From: Sporosarcina luteola
GTDB taxonomy: Bacteria; Bacillota; Bacilli; Bacillales_A; Planococcaceae
Length of the DNA stretch: 64,000 nucleotides
NCBI RefSeq assembly: GCF_023715245.1
Contig: NZ_JAMBNV010000001.1
Span: forward strand, 496,001-560,000
Direction of reading: 5' to 3'
This document shows positions 9,301-18,053 of the stretch, piece after piece (the first letter of the stretch is position 1; every line of letters starts with the position of its first letter). Under the pieces are notes generated by a model that was given only the letters and a program-made list of their open reading frames with translations, did no database searches and was not told the DNA's origin. Made by a program: the position numbers and the translations under genes.

Positions 9301-10615
9301 TTATAATGACGAGTTGGCAAATTATGGCCTGGATTTTGATCTAAACGAAAAACTACATGCATCTTATGTAATTACACGTAACGGTGAAAAAGAACAGCCT
9401 GTGCGTATCGAATTGGAGCAAGATGGATCATTCAACTTCGGAGTACCAGAAGTCAATGAAGAAACGGATAGTGTTACAGTAATCGTTGAAGATGCAGCGG
9501 GGAACAGAGGAGAACAAGTGATTGTTGATGGTTCTGCGACTATTCCAGATGATGTAACCGAACCTGAAGCAAACGAATCTGAGCCGGACGAATTATCCGA
9601 GCCGGGCGAACCATCTGATCCAGGTGAACCATCCCAGGGAGCCAGTTTATCTACTTTGCAAGATAATGGGCTATCACAAATAGTAAAGGTTGCAAACGCG
9701 CCTGAGTCCTTCCCTACTAATACAAAAGTGGTTGCAAAAGATTCGGAAGTGGATGTTACAAAAGTCGCAACGTACAAATCCGCTGATGAGAAAATTGCTA
9801 CAGTTGAAAACGGCTTAGTTATAGCAAAAGCTGCTGGTTCAACAACAATCACAATCACTTACGAGAATCACAAAGCCATCACAGTAAACGTTACAGTCAA
9901 AGATCCTGCACCTAACCCAGGAAATGGTGGAGGAGATAACAGTGGCGGCGGCGGATACATCCCGTCAACACCAACAACACCAACACCAACACCAACAACT
10001 CCAACCAAGCCGGATCCGGTTAAACCAGATCCAGTTAAACCTGATCCAGTCAAACCTGAACCGATGAAACCAGTAACATTTACTGATGTTTCAAAAGGTT
10101 ACTGGGCTGAATTCTATATCCAAAAAGCTGTACAAATGGGAATATTTAAGGGCTATAAAGACGGTTCATTCAAACCGAATGAACAATTGACACGTGCGCA
10201 AGCCGCCGCATTGATTACCCGTGCACTGGGGCTGCAAACAAATGAAGCCGCACCTTTTAACGACATAAAGAACTTGAATAAAGAAACACAAGCCGAGATT
10301 GCAGCTGCCTATAAATACGGTATCATCAAAGGGCAAAATGGCGATTTCAATCATTCGGAAAGTGTGACTCGTGTTCAACTGGCGTTGATGATTGCCCGGG
10401 CTTATGAATACAAAACAGGTGAAGCCTATACTCCAACGGCAATTGCACCGTTTTCCGACATTGGCAACTATAACAAGGAAACGGTAAACGCTATTTCAAT
10501 GTTGTATGAGTTGAAAATCATTACTGGATCCGATGGCAAATTTATGCCACAAGACCCGACAACTCGTGCGCAAGCTTCGAAGATTTTCGTTAATTTTATG
10601 GAGTTTCTTCAGTAA
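6362..10615 (+). CDS. Vpr-like S8 subtilase with PA domain, S-layer anchored
   Basis: 1417-residue exoprotease. Signal peptide 1-31. Inhibitor I9-type propeptide about 78-176. S8 domain with Asp224 (VAVLDTGIDANHP), His286 (SHGTHVAG), Asn380 (ATGNSGPN) and Ser612 (TGTSMATPH). A PA (protease-associated) domain, about 415-545, is inserted before the serine block as in Vpr/lactocepin-type enzymes. Fn3-like and other beta domains follow, then a Glu/Pro/Ser-rich linker, a Big-type domain (about 1080-1180), a Thr-Pro and KPDPV-repeat linker, and three SLH repeats (about 1240-1417). The TTG start sits about 7 bases after AAAGGGGG. Codon third positions in the PA region are A/T-rich while the flanking catalytic blocks are C-rich. 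Likely degrades external protein while held on the S-layer. Confidence 0.9.
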   Translation: MKKKQLHKLFSAIMAFAMVFTLLAPMNVSANNGPNPFKQNGTNESIMQAKAAVAQQLNVLEGEPALHKDLQGLSGSEEVSVIIHLSEKPVALEKGIKELAGQKFTTAEANAVKSKVKAQHTFFKKEMNANHISFKEGFTFDTVLNGFSMTVKAADLEKILDIKGVTLIEPDVTVYALEDTSLSSEVVKGGQVGPAMDTSIGFLGIEALWAEGYEGQGIKVAVLDTGIDANHPEFQGIYKGGKNFIPNSSTYTRPRADDDASETSPVERPAGTPEFNANGSAFYTSHGTHVAGTIAAIGNNEYGIKGIAPKVDLYVYRVLGAYGSGATSGIVAAIDTAVVERMDVINLSLGGGSNTETDAGSFAINNAMLAGTISVIATGNSGPNRGTMGTPATSRLGIAVGNTTNPETKHNGKVNVTVGNYNLSKKINLMGTTFGKDIATQLEGEFELVAIPGNGEAKDYNGIDVEGKVALISRGSIAFVDKIAYAKENGAVATIIHNFAGGTNAPEASGTFLGDAFEFIPTYDMSQTDGDAIRAALKDGKGTVTFSDFDKTMTPGDEVNDSSSRGPSTPNFDIKPDVTAPGTNIMSTIPMYKADFPEATYDQAYTRKTGTSMATPHIAGIAALVKQANPNWNAFDVKVALSNSAKILNTEKYDVMAQGAGRVDAYAAAHSTILAYAQDKAVLDGSGEIVENLKGTVTFGPQKLDKDISVTKQILVKNDNGNGGTYNASVQVTKGFGDAKVTIDKPTFTLSGEQLLNVTLTASAASTKTGDEILGYIHITPAEENLTEVSLFVDKTELKMQKDDKYQLKVTEKTTQKDSGYTKVSLPFAADFGGATAIVIKDMRISETDLSFNGDGVKDEATLSFTLTGDVTTNYIELWDIMDPEGGEYGDGYIGYLHAGSALGAGSYTLAIKGQYKPWGSSPATTIPDGLYTIDFTGLSKTGVVGDYVGPIVVKTTKPEITGALASGEASGQVTDKYLDYNDELANYGLDFDLNEKLHASYVITRNGEKEQPVRIELEQDGSFNFGVPEVNEETDSVTVIVEDAAGNRGEQVIVDGSATIPDDVTEPEANESEPDELSEPGEPSDPGEPSQGASLSTLQDNGLSQIVKVANAPESFPTNTKVVAKDSEVDVTKVATYKSADEKIATVENGLVIAKAAGSTTITITYENHKAITVNVTVKDPAPNPGNGGGDNSGGGGYIPSTPTTPTPTPTTPTKPDPVKPDPVKPDPVKPEPMKPVTFTDVSKGYWAEFYIQKAVQMGIFKGYKDGSFKPNEQLTRAQAAALITRALGLQTNEAAPFNDIKNLNKETQAEIAAAYKYGIIKGQNGDFNHSESVTRVQLALMIARAYEYKTGEAYTPTAIAPFSDIGNYNKETVNAISMLYELKIITGSDGKFMPQDPTTRAQASKIFVNFMEFLQ

Positions 10616-10621
10616 TTGGCA

Positions 10622-10653
10622 AACCCCAGTCGCATCTATGCGACTGGGGTTTT
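10622..10653 (+). terminator. Terminator between the convergent protease and pilin genes
   Basis: Perfect hairpin AACCCCAGTCGCAT / ATGCGACTGGGGTT with U-rich tail on the plus strand and A-rich bases at 5', so it may serve both convergent genes. Confidence 0.85.
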
Positions 10654-10670
10654 ATATGATAAGCATCATC

Positions 10671-12008
10671 TTATTTGAATGGAATTGGATCTTTTTCTTT
10701 GAAAAATTGAGATGCGTTAATAAAAATAATGTCTGGGTTTTGCTCGGTAATAAAACCATCTCTAGAAATTATTACACCTTTAAAAGCACCTCCTTTAAAG
10801 GTTACTTTTCCGTAAGGGGCGAAAAGAATACCTGACAATTCACTGCCTCCAAAATTATTGATTTCTATATTCCCTTTACTAATGATAATTACGTTGCTTG
10901 TAGATGAATGCCAATCATTCGCTATGAAGTTTCCCGGCGAAAATATTCTATTTCCAGACGAAATAGTCCCATTTGATTTCACAGTATAGCCATTCTGGGG
11001 GTACCAATTGTCTTTATGTAAGGTTGGGGGAGTAAAAGATGGACTTTTGGGAATGTCACCCTCGTTAAGATAGCTGAAATTCTTTACAGTGCCATTAATA
11101 TTAGGCGAATTAGCACTGTCTAATTTCGTAGTTCCAGCAATATATATTTCATTCGCTATTATTTTAGCGGACCAATTTTTAAACGTGACATTTCCATTTA
11201 TAATTACTTTTTTCCCTTCTATAACGGCACTATCTCCAAACGTAACATTTCCATCAATGTAAATGGTGTCACCATCGATTCTTGCTCCACCATTATTCAA
11301 TTGTACATCTCCTGTGATATGAACTATTTTGGTGGAATTTTTTAATCCTAGTTTTGTGCTGCTTGTAAATTTAACTACATTGCCCTTTTTATCAATATAG
11401 ATATTTTGCACGTTAATTTTGTTATCGCCACCAAATTCTAAGTCCTTCTTATTCAGATTATTGATCACCACCGTCCCAGTCCCATTAGTTGCACTTTTTA
11501 AAGGTGAGGAACCAGAGATGAACAAGTGGGAACCATAAACAAATACATTATCAAGTAGCAAATTATCAATGAAACTAGCGTCTTTTTTTGGAATTGTAAA
11601 ACTGAGATCAGTTTCTTCCTTCCCTTCCAGTACAGTATCAATCGTGAAGGAATTTTTAGGTCCAGCAGATAATGTAAACTTGACGGGCAAATCATTTGTG
11701 TGTCTTACAACCACACAATCGCCTTTCTTTAATACTGTATTATTTAATTGCATTGTCATCTCTATACCACTGTTCGCAGCCAATTGGTCGTAACAGACAC
11801 TCTCGTCCTTGCGGTGGGACGCTCTAATTCCGGTAACAATCCTATTTGATTCCTGCCTTAAATTGATGCGAGTTTGGGTGTTGTCATTGAACTTGACGGT
11901 CGATATAAGTACAGTAGTTACAAGCCCGATAACGAAACTAGCAATTACTAATGAAACTAATATTTCCACTAGAGTGAGTCCTTGCTGGGACAAGTGTTTT
12001 TTGAACAA
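10671..12008 (-). CDS. Prepilin-type protein with large beta-helical C-terminal domain
   Basis: The N-terminus QQGLTLVEILVSLVIASFV is a class III/type IV prepilin signal: cleavage before the hydrophobic helix with Glu at +5. The start is TTG, with AGGAGG 9 bases upstream on the minus strand. Residues about 35-130 resemble a PilW-like minor pilin. From about 150 on there are repeated hydrophobic/Gly/Asn strands (for example IYIDGNVTFGDSAVIEGKK), the pattern of a parallel beta-helix such as bactofilin-like or DUF7305-type domains. It is divergent from two more pilin-like genes, with 38 bases between start codons. Probably exported by a ComG/Tad-like machine that is not in this window. Function unknown. 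Confidence 0.75.
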   Translation of the reverse strand: MFKKHLSQQGLTLVEILVSLVIASFVIGLVTTVLISTVKFNDNTQTRINLRQESNRIVTGIRASHRKDESVCYDQLAANSGIEMTMQLNNTVLKKGDCVVVRHTNDLPVKFTLSAGPKNSFTIDTVLEGKEETDLSFTIPKKDASFIDNLLLDNVFVYGSHLFISGSSPLKSATNGTGTVVINNLNKKDLEFGGDNKINVQNIYIDKKGNVVKFTSSTKLGLKNSTKIVHITGDVQLNNGGARIDGDTIYIDGNVTFGDSAVIEGKKVIINGNVTFKNWSAKIIANEIYIAGTTKLDSANSPNINGTVKNFSYLNEGDIPKSPSFTPPTLHKDNWYPQNGYTVKSNGTISSGNRIFSPGNFIANDWHSSTSNVIIISKGNIEINNFGGSELSGILFAPYGKVTFKGGAFKGVIISRDGFITEQNPDIIFINASQFFKEKDPIPFK

Positions 12009-12046
12009 GAGTTACGCCTCCTATTAACTTGATGAAGGGTGACGGG

Positions 12047-12490
12047 ATGAAATATAAACTTAATAGCTATCTGGTAAACAATAGAGGAATGTCATTAATT
12101 GAGATTCTAGCATCCCTTGTGATTTTGACGATCATTTTCGTTTCACTTTCCCATTTTTTCTTCCAAGCATCCTTATTCTCAGTTAAGGTGGAAGATCAAT
12201 TGACATCCATTAACATTGCCGAAAAGGTGTTACATGACGTGAAAACCAATACTGTTAATTCCACTGGAAATACCGTTAGTATTGACGGGAAGCAATATAA
12301 AGAAATTAATCCAACCGAACTAAACGGGAAATTATATTATCCGTATGTCTTGGTTTCTCCGGAAACACCGACTATTTTACAATTGGAAAAGATTCATGTG
12401 AAAATTTATACAGAGAAAATCGAACCGGGTCATCAGCAAGCCTTGGCGTCTGAAATATTCGGGTACAATGAAAAGGGAGCCTCCAAATGA
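12047..12490 (+). CDS. Type IV pilin-like minor pseudopilin
   Basis: About 147 residues. NNRGMSLIEILASLVILTI near residue 17 is a typical prepilin cleavage/methylation motif followed by a single N-terminal helix. ATG 12047 is chosen because GAAGGGTG lies 5 bases upstream; in-frame TTG 12029 and ATG 12032 lack a ribosome site. The small C-terminal domain is mixed alpha/beta. The stop overlaps the next start (ATGATG), so the two genes are translationally coupled. Together with the divergent pilin gene this forms a minor-pilin set, possibly for a competence or adhesion pseudopilus. Confidence 0.75.
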   Translation: MKYKLNSYLVNNRGMSLIEILASLVILTIIFVSLSHFFFQASLFSVKVEDQLTSINIAEKVLHDVKTNTVNSTGNTVSIDGKQYKEINPTELNGKLYYPYVLVSPETPTILQLEKIHVKIYTEKIEPGHQQALASEIFGYNEKGASK

Positions 12491-12969
12491 TGAAAAACAT
12501 ACTGAAAAAACAAAATGGTTATACATTAATTTGGGTCCTATTAATTGTTGTGTTAATTGGCGTTCTGACTCCGCCACTTGTATCAAAAGTCCTTAGCAGC
12601 AAACTCCAAGTCCAAAAAACAGAGAAAGCAATACAAATGGAAAGTATGAGACAAATGGGAATAACGTACATGGAAAGTGTTATAAATCTTGCCAATGAGC
12701 AGCTGATCGAGAAATCGGATTCTTTACTTGATAGTAAGCAATATAAGGAAAAATTACAAACAAAGATTAATGAAATAAATCCCGATTTTCGCAATGGAGT
12801 GGTAAAACTTTTAAAAGACTTCGGTCATCAATTCCGCTTGGAGATTACTGACATCAAAGAAAATGAAGATGAAGTTGTCGTTGAATACGTAGTGACTGCC
12901 TCCTTGAATGGATATACGGAACCGAAAGTATCATATGAGGAAGTTGTTATTCATATAGTAAAAGAATAG
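12487..12969 (+). CDS. PilX-like minor pilin/hypothetical membrane-anchored protein
   Basis: 160 residues with KKQNGYTLIWVLLIVVLIGVL at the N-terminus, a prepilin-like helix in which the usual Glu at +5 is replaced by Trp/Val, as in PilX/ComGG-type proteins. The remainder is a soluble alpha/beta domain rich in Lys and Glu. It overlaps the stop of the preceding pilin gene by 4 bases and ends the operon ahead of a hairpin. Role as a minor pseudopilin is inferred from motif and context. Confidence 0.65.
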   Translation: MMKNILKKQNGYTLIWVLLIVVLIGVLTPPLVSKVLSSKLQVQKTEKAIQMESMRQMGITYMESVINLANEQLIEKSDSLLDSKQYKEKLQTKINEINPDFRNGVVKLLKDFGHQFRLEITDIKENEDEVVVEYVVTASLNGYTEPKVSYEEVVIHIVKE

Positions 12970-13020
12970 CGTTTGATTGTGGTTTTGAGGAAATTACGAG
13001 CAACTTGATAGAAAACAATA

Positions 13021-13070
13021 AGGGCTTTCCGAATTGTCGTTGAATAGCGATGGATTGGGTAGCTTTTTTG
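13021..13070 (+). terminator. Terminator after the pilin pair
   Basis: Imperfect hairpin, AGGGCTTTCCGAATTGTCG with GCGATGGATTGGGTAGCTT, followed by TTTTTGTTTTC. It resembles the terminator at 6109-6155, suggesting a shared repeat origin. Confidence 0.6.
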
Positions 13071-13255
13071 TTTTCTATCTTTATTGGATTGTTTCGCTTA
13101 TGCAACTAAGGTTCGGTTTTAATAAGTAGTAACAAATGCCTATTCATAGTATAATTATTCTGAATAATAAAATGAATCTAAAGATATGGTTCTAATTTAC
13201 CTCCCTAATGGTACCATTGAAATGTAGATAAATACATATATTGGGAGGTATTTAA

Positions 13256-16200
13256 TTGAAGAAATACTCACGTTCTTATCAAAAACTCTTCAAAGCTGTA
13301 TTGGCAAGTAGTGTGCTAGGAGGAGCTATAGTAGTTGCCCCTCCAACATTTGTGCAAGCTAATGAATCAGGCCCTACTTTATTTACTGATTTAAATCCAA
13401 AGGCTTATTATTTCACACCCGTAGTGAGTCTAAGCGCAAGAGGGATTATTAATGGTTATGCGGATGGCACTTTTAGGCCGAATGATTCTGTCACACGTGG
13501 GCAAGCAGCTAAAATTTTTGCTTTAGCTTTGGGATTGGATACAGTTAATGTGAAAAATCCTGGGTTCATCGATGTGAAGGAAAGCGATGCATTTTACGGT
13601 CCAATAGCGGCTTTGGTAAATGCAGGCGTCATTAGTGGATATCAAGATAAAACATTTAGACCGAATGATAATTTAAAACGCTCACAAATGGCGAAAATTA
13701 TTACCCTAGGATTCGGTTTAGAACGAGAGAATCTCTCTGATAACCGATTTGTTGATGTCAAAACTGGTGATTCCTATGCAGGGTATGTACAAGCATTGAT
13801 TTCTAACAATATTACAACAGGTATAACTCCAACAACGTTTGGACCGAATGTGCTTGTCACAAGAGGTCAAATTGCTTCGTTTATCTTTAGAAGTGAATTG
13901 GCAGTTTCACAAAACGGAATCAGTTCTCAGATTGTCGATATTACGGAAAACACTATTGAACTAAAGGATGGGACATATAGTATTCATACGGAAATGAAAT
14001 CTATATTGAACCCTTCCAACTTGCCTGCATTAAAAGGTGCAAAAATCACAGTAAATGTTAAAGACGATCTAATTGAAAGAATTTCATCACTTGAGATTAC
14101 TGCCAATGGAACTTCATCCAATCATTTAGTCCTTAATGGAAATAATGCAGCGTTAAAAGGAAATCTGATTATCAATGGTGATTATGTAACGACTAAGAAT
14201 CTGGTTATTGAAGGTAAATTGGAAATTGGAAATGCAGTCAATAACAGTTTCCAAAGCGAAGCCATTAAGGTTAAGGGGAAAACAATTGTTTCTGACAATT
14301 CTTCCTCAAAAGATAAGATGGCAGCAGGAACTAACAGAGTTTATAAAGTCGCATCTGCCAACACTTTTAATGTCTCAGCAGACTCCAAGTCAGCTACAAC
14401 TAAACCGACAATCATTTTTTCGAATTCTGCAATGGGCACAATAGAAGTATCGAAAAGCGATGTGACAATTGAATCGAAAGGTACTACGAGTGTACAGTCA
14501 TTCATTTTATCTTCAAATGTTCACCTGAAAGCGGACAATGGCGTTATTATTCCAAGCGTAATACTGTCGGAAGGTGCAACATCCGTTACAATCGACGCAC
14601 CGGTAACAAGCCTTACAATTAATACAAAATCAGCATTAAAGATTGAAGGTACAGGCAAGATCGGTGAAGTTACAATTGGTTCAAATAGTTCGAAGATATC
14701 ATTCGGCGCTAATACTAAAATCGGCAATCTAATCCTGCCTAAAGGAACAGAAGCTAAAGACGTAATTCAAGATTACGATAAAGTGAAAGCTAACATTGAG
14801 AATATTGGCGGAGAAACAAATCCGGAAGCAAAACCGGCTACACCTGCACCACCTGTAACTGGTGGTATCGGTGGTGGTGGAAATAGTGGAGGGAATACTG
14901 GGGGAGGAACTGACGGTTCAGTACAACAACCAGTAGCACCGAAACTTGTAACGCTGGCACAGGATTCCTTGGGAATAGCAGGTGATAAAAAAATTACTGG
15001 GTTAACGTCCGATAAAAAATACGCTGTTATCGTAAATGGGGAACTGTTTGGTGTACAGGAAAACGGAACTTTAGGTCTTAAGAATTCCTCGGCAGAAGTA
15101 TTGAAAAGCACAGAAATTACAGGCTTAGACAATACGAGAACATATAAAGTTATAGAAGTAACAGGCGGCATCATTGCACAGGACTTTGGATTCGTAAGTG
15201 GATCTATGTACTCGGCTGGTGCAGGCTTGACTGATGGTAAAACAATAAGTGATATAGCCACTCTAACTGTAGAATGGTTTGATTTTGCAGGTAAATCGTT
15301 AGGAAGAGGAACGTTAACGGATAAATTGGCCAAGGAGTTCCCTGAACATACGCAACTCTCCATACCATTGGATCCTGACTTTGATTACGCAGAGGATAAC
15401 TACTGGACTGTGGATGGGATTATCCCGGGAGAACCGACAAGAGTGACATTTTTCGTGAAATACAAAAACGGTGTTGAAGCTACAGTAGACAACACACGCG
15501 TAGCGACAACAGGTGGCATTGTAGCACAGGACTTTGGATTCGTCAGTGGAACAATGTATTCAGCTGGCGCAGGGTTGACAGAAGGTAAAACAGTTAGTGA
15601 CATTGACACTCTGGCAGTAGAATGGTTTGATCAAAACAGTAAGCCATTAGGGAAAGGGGAAATGACGGATAAGTTTGTAAAAGAATATCCGAATGCTACC
15701 CAAGTTTCAATGCCGCTGGATTGGACATTTGAATATAATGAAGATGGATTCTGGGATGTAGAGGGAATCAAGTTAGGGGAACCGACAAAAGTTACATTCA
15801 CCGTTAAATATAAAAATGGAGTCGTAGCTAAAGTCGATAATACGAGAGATGAATCGGGCGAAATTATTGACTCATCCGACAAGCTACTAGCGGCAATAGA
15901 AGCAGCTGGGGAGAATGACGAAGTATACGTAGCAGAAGGAATTTATAAGTTATCACAACAACTTACCATTAATAAGCCAATCACTATTGTTGGAGCAGGT
16001 GAGTCTACAATAATTCAAGTTACTGAGAATCTAGGGGAAGTTAATGGTTCAAAGCATGCGTTGTCCATCTATTCTAAAGGGGTCAAAATTAATAATTTGA
16101 CAATAGACAGCAATTCAAATGCCTATGGAGTACATGCTTACGGTGATGCGAGTGCAAATTTAGAAAATGTCACAATAATAAATAGTAAAGGTGCCGGTCT

Positions 16201-17692
16201 GACAGTCAACGGCTCTACTGTTATTGCGACTGATCTAAATGCAAGTGGTAACAAATGGGGTGCGGTAAATGTTGACCCGGGTAGCGGTGTTAAAACTCTT
16301 TCCAAATTTGTTTTAACAGGCGGTACTTTAGCGGATGCTACGCAAATTTGGTCCGATGGTAGAAATGTAGATGGAGATGCAATGATTAATGTTGAAGCTC
16401 TCGGGTATGACAAGTACAATGTGGCAGGAACAAATGGAGTTATTTGGACAAACCGAGAATTAACAAATATCATTACAATAAATGGAGACCCCAACACTGT
16501 TTACACGTCTATTCAGGCAGCGATAGATGCAGCTAAGGCAGATGATACTATAAATGTACCGGCAGGAACGTATGGGCTATCCGAACAGCTTACTATTGAC
16601 AAGTCTATCTCAATTGTTGGAGCAGGTGAGTCTACAATAATTCAGGTTACTGAGAATCTAGGGGAAGTTAATGGTTCAAAGCATGCGTTGTCCATCTATT
16701 CTAAAGGGGTCAAAATTAATAATTTGACAATAGACAGCAATTCAAATGCCTATGGAGTACATGCTTACGGTGATGCGAGTGCAAATTTAGAAAATGTCAC
16801 AATAATAAATAGTAAAGGTGCCGGTCTGACGGTTAACGGTTCTACAGTAATTGCGACTAACCTAACTACAAGGGTTAACCAATGGGGTGCCGTAAACGTT
16901 GATCCTGGCAAGAATGTTAGTACGGAATCAAATTTTGAATTAAAAAGCGGAAATCTAGCTGAAGATTTCCAAATTTGGTCTGATGGAGAAAATGTAACCC
17001 AGACAGCCATAGTAAATGTTATTGCACCAGTAGACTATAAAAAGTATGACGTGGGTGGTTTATCCATTTGGTCAAATAAACCATTGAATGATGTTATGGA
17101 TCAAGAGGTTCTCGCCAAATTTAGTAATATTGATGTTACAAGTTTTGATTATCGTTTGGCAATCGAAACTTTTAGCGAGCTTCTAAATCTGGATGATACA
17201 ACGATTTCTAACCTTAGTAATTTAACGAAGAATCAGGGTCGTGATTTAGCTGTAAATATTGCAATTTGGGGGTTCCAACCAGAAGGTGGATATGAAACGA
17301 TAGAAAATTTGAAATACAATCTAGAATTTGCGATTAATACAGAATATCACAAGCAATTGTTCATTGTAGCTATGAACAATGCTGGAACTGATCAAGAAGC
17401 TATTAAAGCGGCTTTAAAAGATACGCTTACAGCAGTAGCTAATGATCGTCTTGAATTAATTCAGTATGTAAGTAATTTCGGAGACGAATTTAATGAAGAC
17501 ATCGAAACGTTGGTTACTAGTGACTTCAGTCTTTATACTAAAAAAATGCTAGATGACCTAGAGAATGAAGAACAATTAGCAAAGTTATCAATAAAAATAG
17601 TGGAATATATTTCAAAAGAAGGTAATGCAATTGGCGGTTCGGGAGATAAAGCTATAGAAGCTATTAAATATGCGTATTCGAATGCTGAATGA
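13256..17692 (+). CDS. Giant S-layer-homology beta-helix surface protein
   Basis: 1478 residues. Signal peptide about 1-36 (ending FVQANE). Three SLH repeats, about 38-215 (ARGIINGYADGTFRPNDSVT). A beta-rich region, about 220-525, contains NGTSSNHLVLNGNNAALKG, a block shared with the protein at 51945-55325. A Gly/Pro linker is near 535-560. Two Ig-like repeats, about 635-865, each contain AQDFGFVSG. Two beta-helix segments, about 880-1290, contain an almost identical block of about 73 residues (IVGAGESTIIQ onward). The C-terminus, about 1290-1478, is helical and acidic. The TTG start follows GGGAGGT by 6 bases. Probably an S-layer-bound adhesin or carbohydrate-interacting protein; no catalytic motif recognised. 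Confidence 0.85.
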   Translation: MKKYSRSYQKLFKAVLASSVLGGAIVVAPPTFVQANESGPTLFTDLNPKAYYFTPVVSLSARGIINGYADGTFRPNDSVTRGQAAKIFALALGLDTVNVKNPGFIDVKESDAFYGPIAALVNAGVISGYQDKTFRPNDNLKRSQMAKIITLGFGLERENLSDNRFVDVKTGDSYAGYVQALISNNITTGITPTTFGPNVLVTRGQIASFIFRSELAVSQNGISSQIVDITENTIELKDGTYSIHTEMKSILNPSNLPALKGAKITVNVKDDLIERISSLEITANGTSSNHLVLNGNNAALKGNLIINGDYVTTKNLVIEGKLEIGNAVNNSFQSEAIKVKGKTIVSDNSSSKDKMAAGTNRVYKVASANTFNVSADSKSATTKPTIIFSNSAMGTIEVSKSDVTIESKGTTSVQSFILSSNVHLKADNGVIIPSVILSEGATSVTIDAPVTSLTINTKSALKIEGTGKIGEVTIGSNSSKISFGANTKIGNLILPKGTEAKDVIQDYDKVKANIENIGGETNPEAKPATPAPPVTGGIGGGGNSGGNTGGGTDGSVQQPVAPKLVTLAQDSLGIAGDKKITGLTSDKKYAVIVNGELFGVQENGTLGLKNSSAEVLKSTEITGLDNTRTYKVIEVTGGIIAQDFGFVSGSMYSAGAGLTDGKTISDIATLTVEWFDFAGKSLGRGTLTDKLAKEFPEHTQLSIPLDPDFDYAEDNYWTVDGIIPGEPTRVTFFVKYKNGVEATVDNTRVATTGGIVAQDFGFVSGTMYSAGAGLTEGKTVSDIDTLAVEWFDQNSKPLGKGEMTDKFVKEYPNATQVSMPLDWTFEYNEDGFWDVEGIKLGEPTKVTFTVKYKNGVVAKVDNTRDESGEIIDSSDKLLAAIEAAGENDEVYVAEGIYKLSQQLTINKPITIVGAGESTIIQVTENLGEVNGSKHALSIYSKGVKINNLTIDSNSNAYGVHAYGDASANLENVTIINSKGAGLTVNGSTVIATDLNASGNKWGAVNVDPGSGVKTLSKFVLTGGTLADATQIWSDGRNVDGDAMINVEALGYDKYNVAGTNGVIWTNRELTNIITINGDPNTVYTSIQAAIDAAKADDTINVPAGTYGLSEQLTIDKSISIVGAGESTIIQVTENLGEVNGSKHALSIYSKGVKINNLTIDSNSNAYGVHAYGDASANLENVTIINSKGAGLTVNGSTVIATNLTTRVNQWGAVNVDPGKNVSTESNFELKSGNLAEDFQIWSDGENVTQTAIVNVIAPVDYKKYDVGGLSIWSNKPLNDVMDQEVLAKFSNIDVTSFDYRLAIETFSELLNLDDTTISNLSNLTKNQGRDLAVNIAIWGFQPEGGYETIENLKYNLEFAINTEYHKQLFIVAMNNAGTDQEAIKAALKDTLTAVANDRLELIQYVSNFGDEFNEDIETLVTSDFSLYTKKMLDDLENEEQLAKLSIKIVEYISKEGNAIGGSGDKAIEAIKYAYSNAE

Positions 17693-17751
17693 CCACCTTA
17701 TAAACAAATGAAACAGTCATAACAGTTATGTTTATTCATACAACAATGAAA

Positions 17752-17787
17752 AATCTCTCAACCAGTTATTTGGCTGAGGGATTTTTT
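17752..17787 (+). terminator. Terminator after the giant SLH gene
   Basis: Hairpin AATCTCTCAACCAG / TTGGCTGAGGGATT with loop TTAT, followed by TTTTTC. The rest of 17788-18053 is A/T-rich with TATAAT-like hexamers near 17974-17990 and no ORF of note. Confidence 0.8.
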
Positions 17788-18053
17788 CTAATATGACATC
17801 TATGATAGGAGAATCTGCAGTATTACCCCGCGGAATTATTAGGTCCCTAAACATGTGGCCAAAGATAACCCTGTGATATGAATTTGAAGTTACACCAAAG
17901 AAAATTTTTCGGGAATGAAATTTAGTGCTAATTGAATTTTCATGTAATTTCTGCGCCAATATACTATTTTAATGGTATAATACTGGTATAAAAACACCAG
18001 GTACTATTAACTAGTTAGTAGTCATTGAAAACTGATAACTCATAGCAAAGGAT

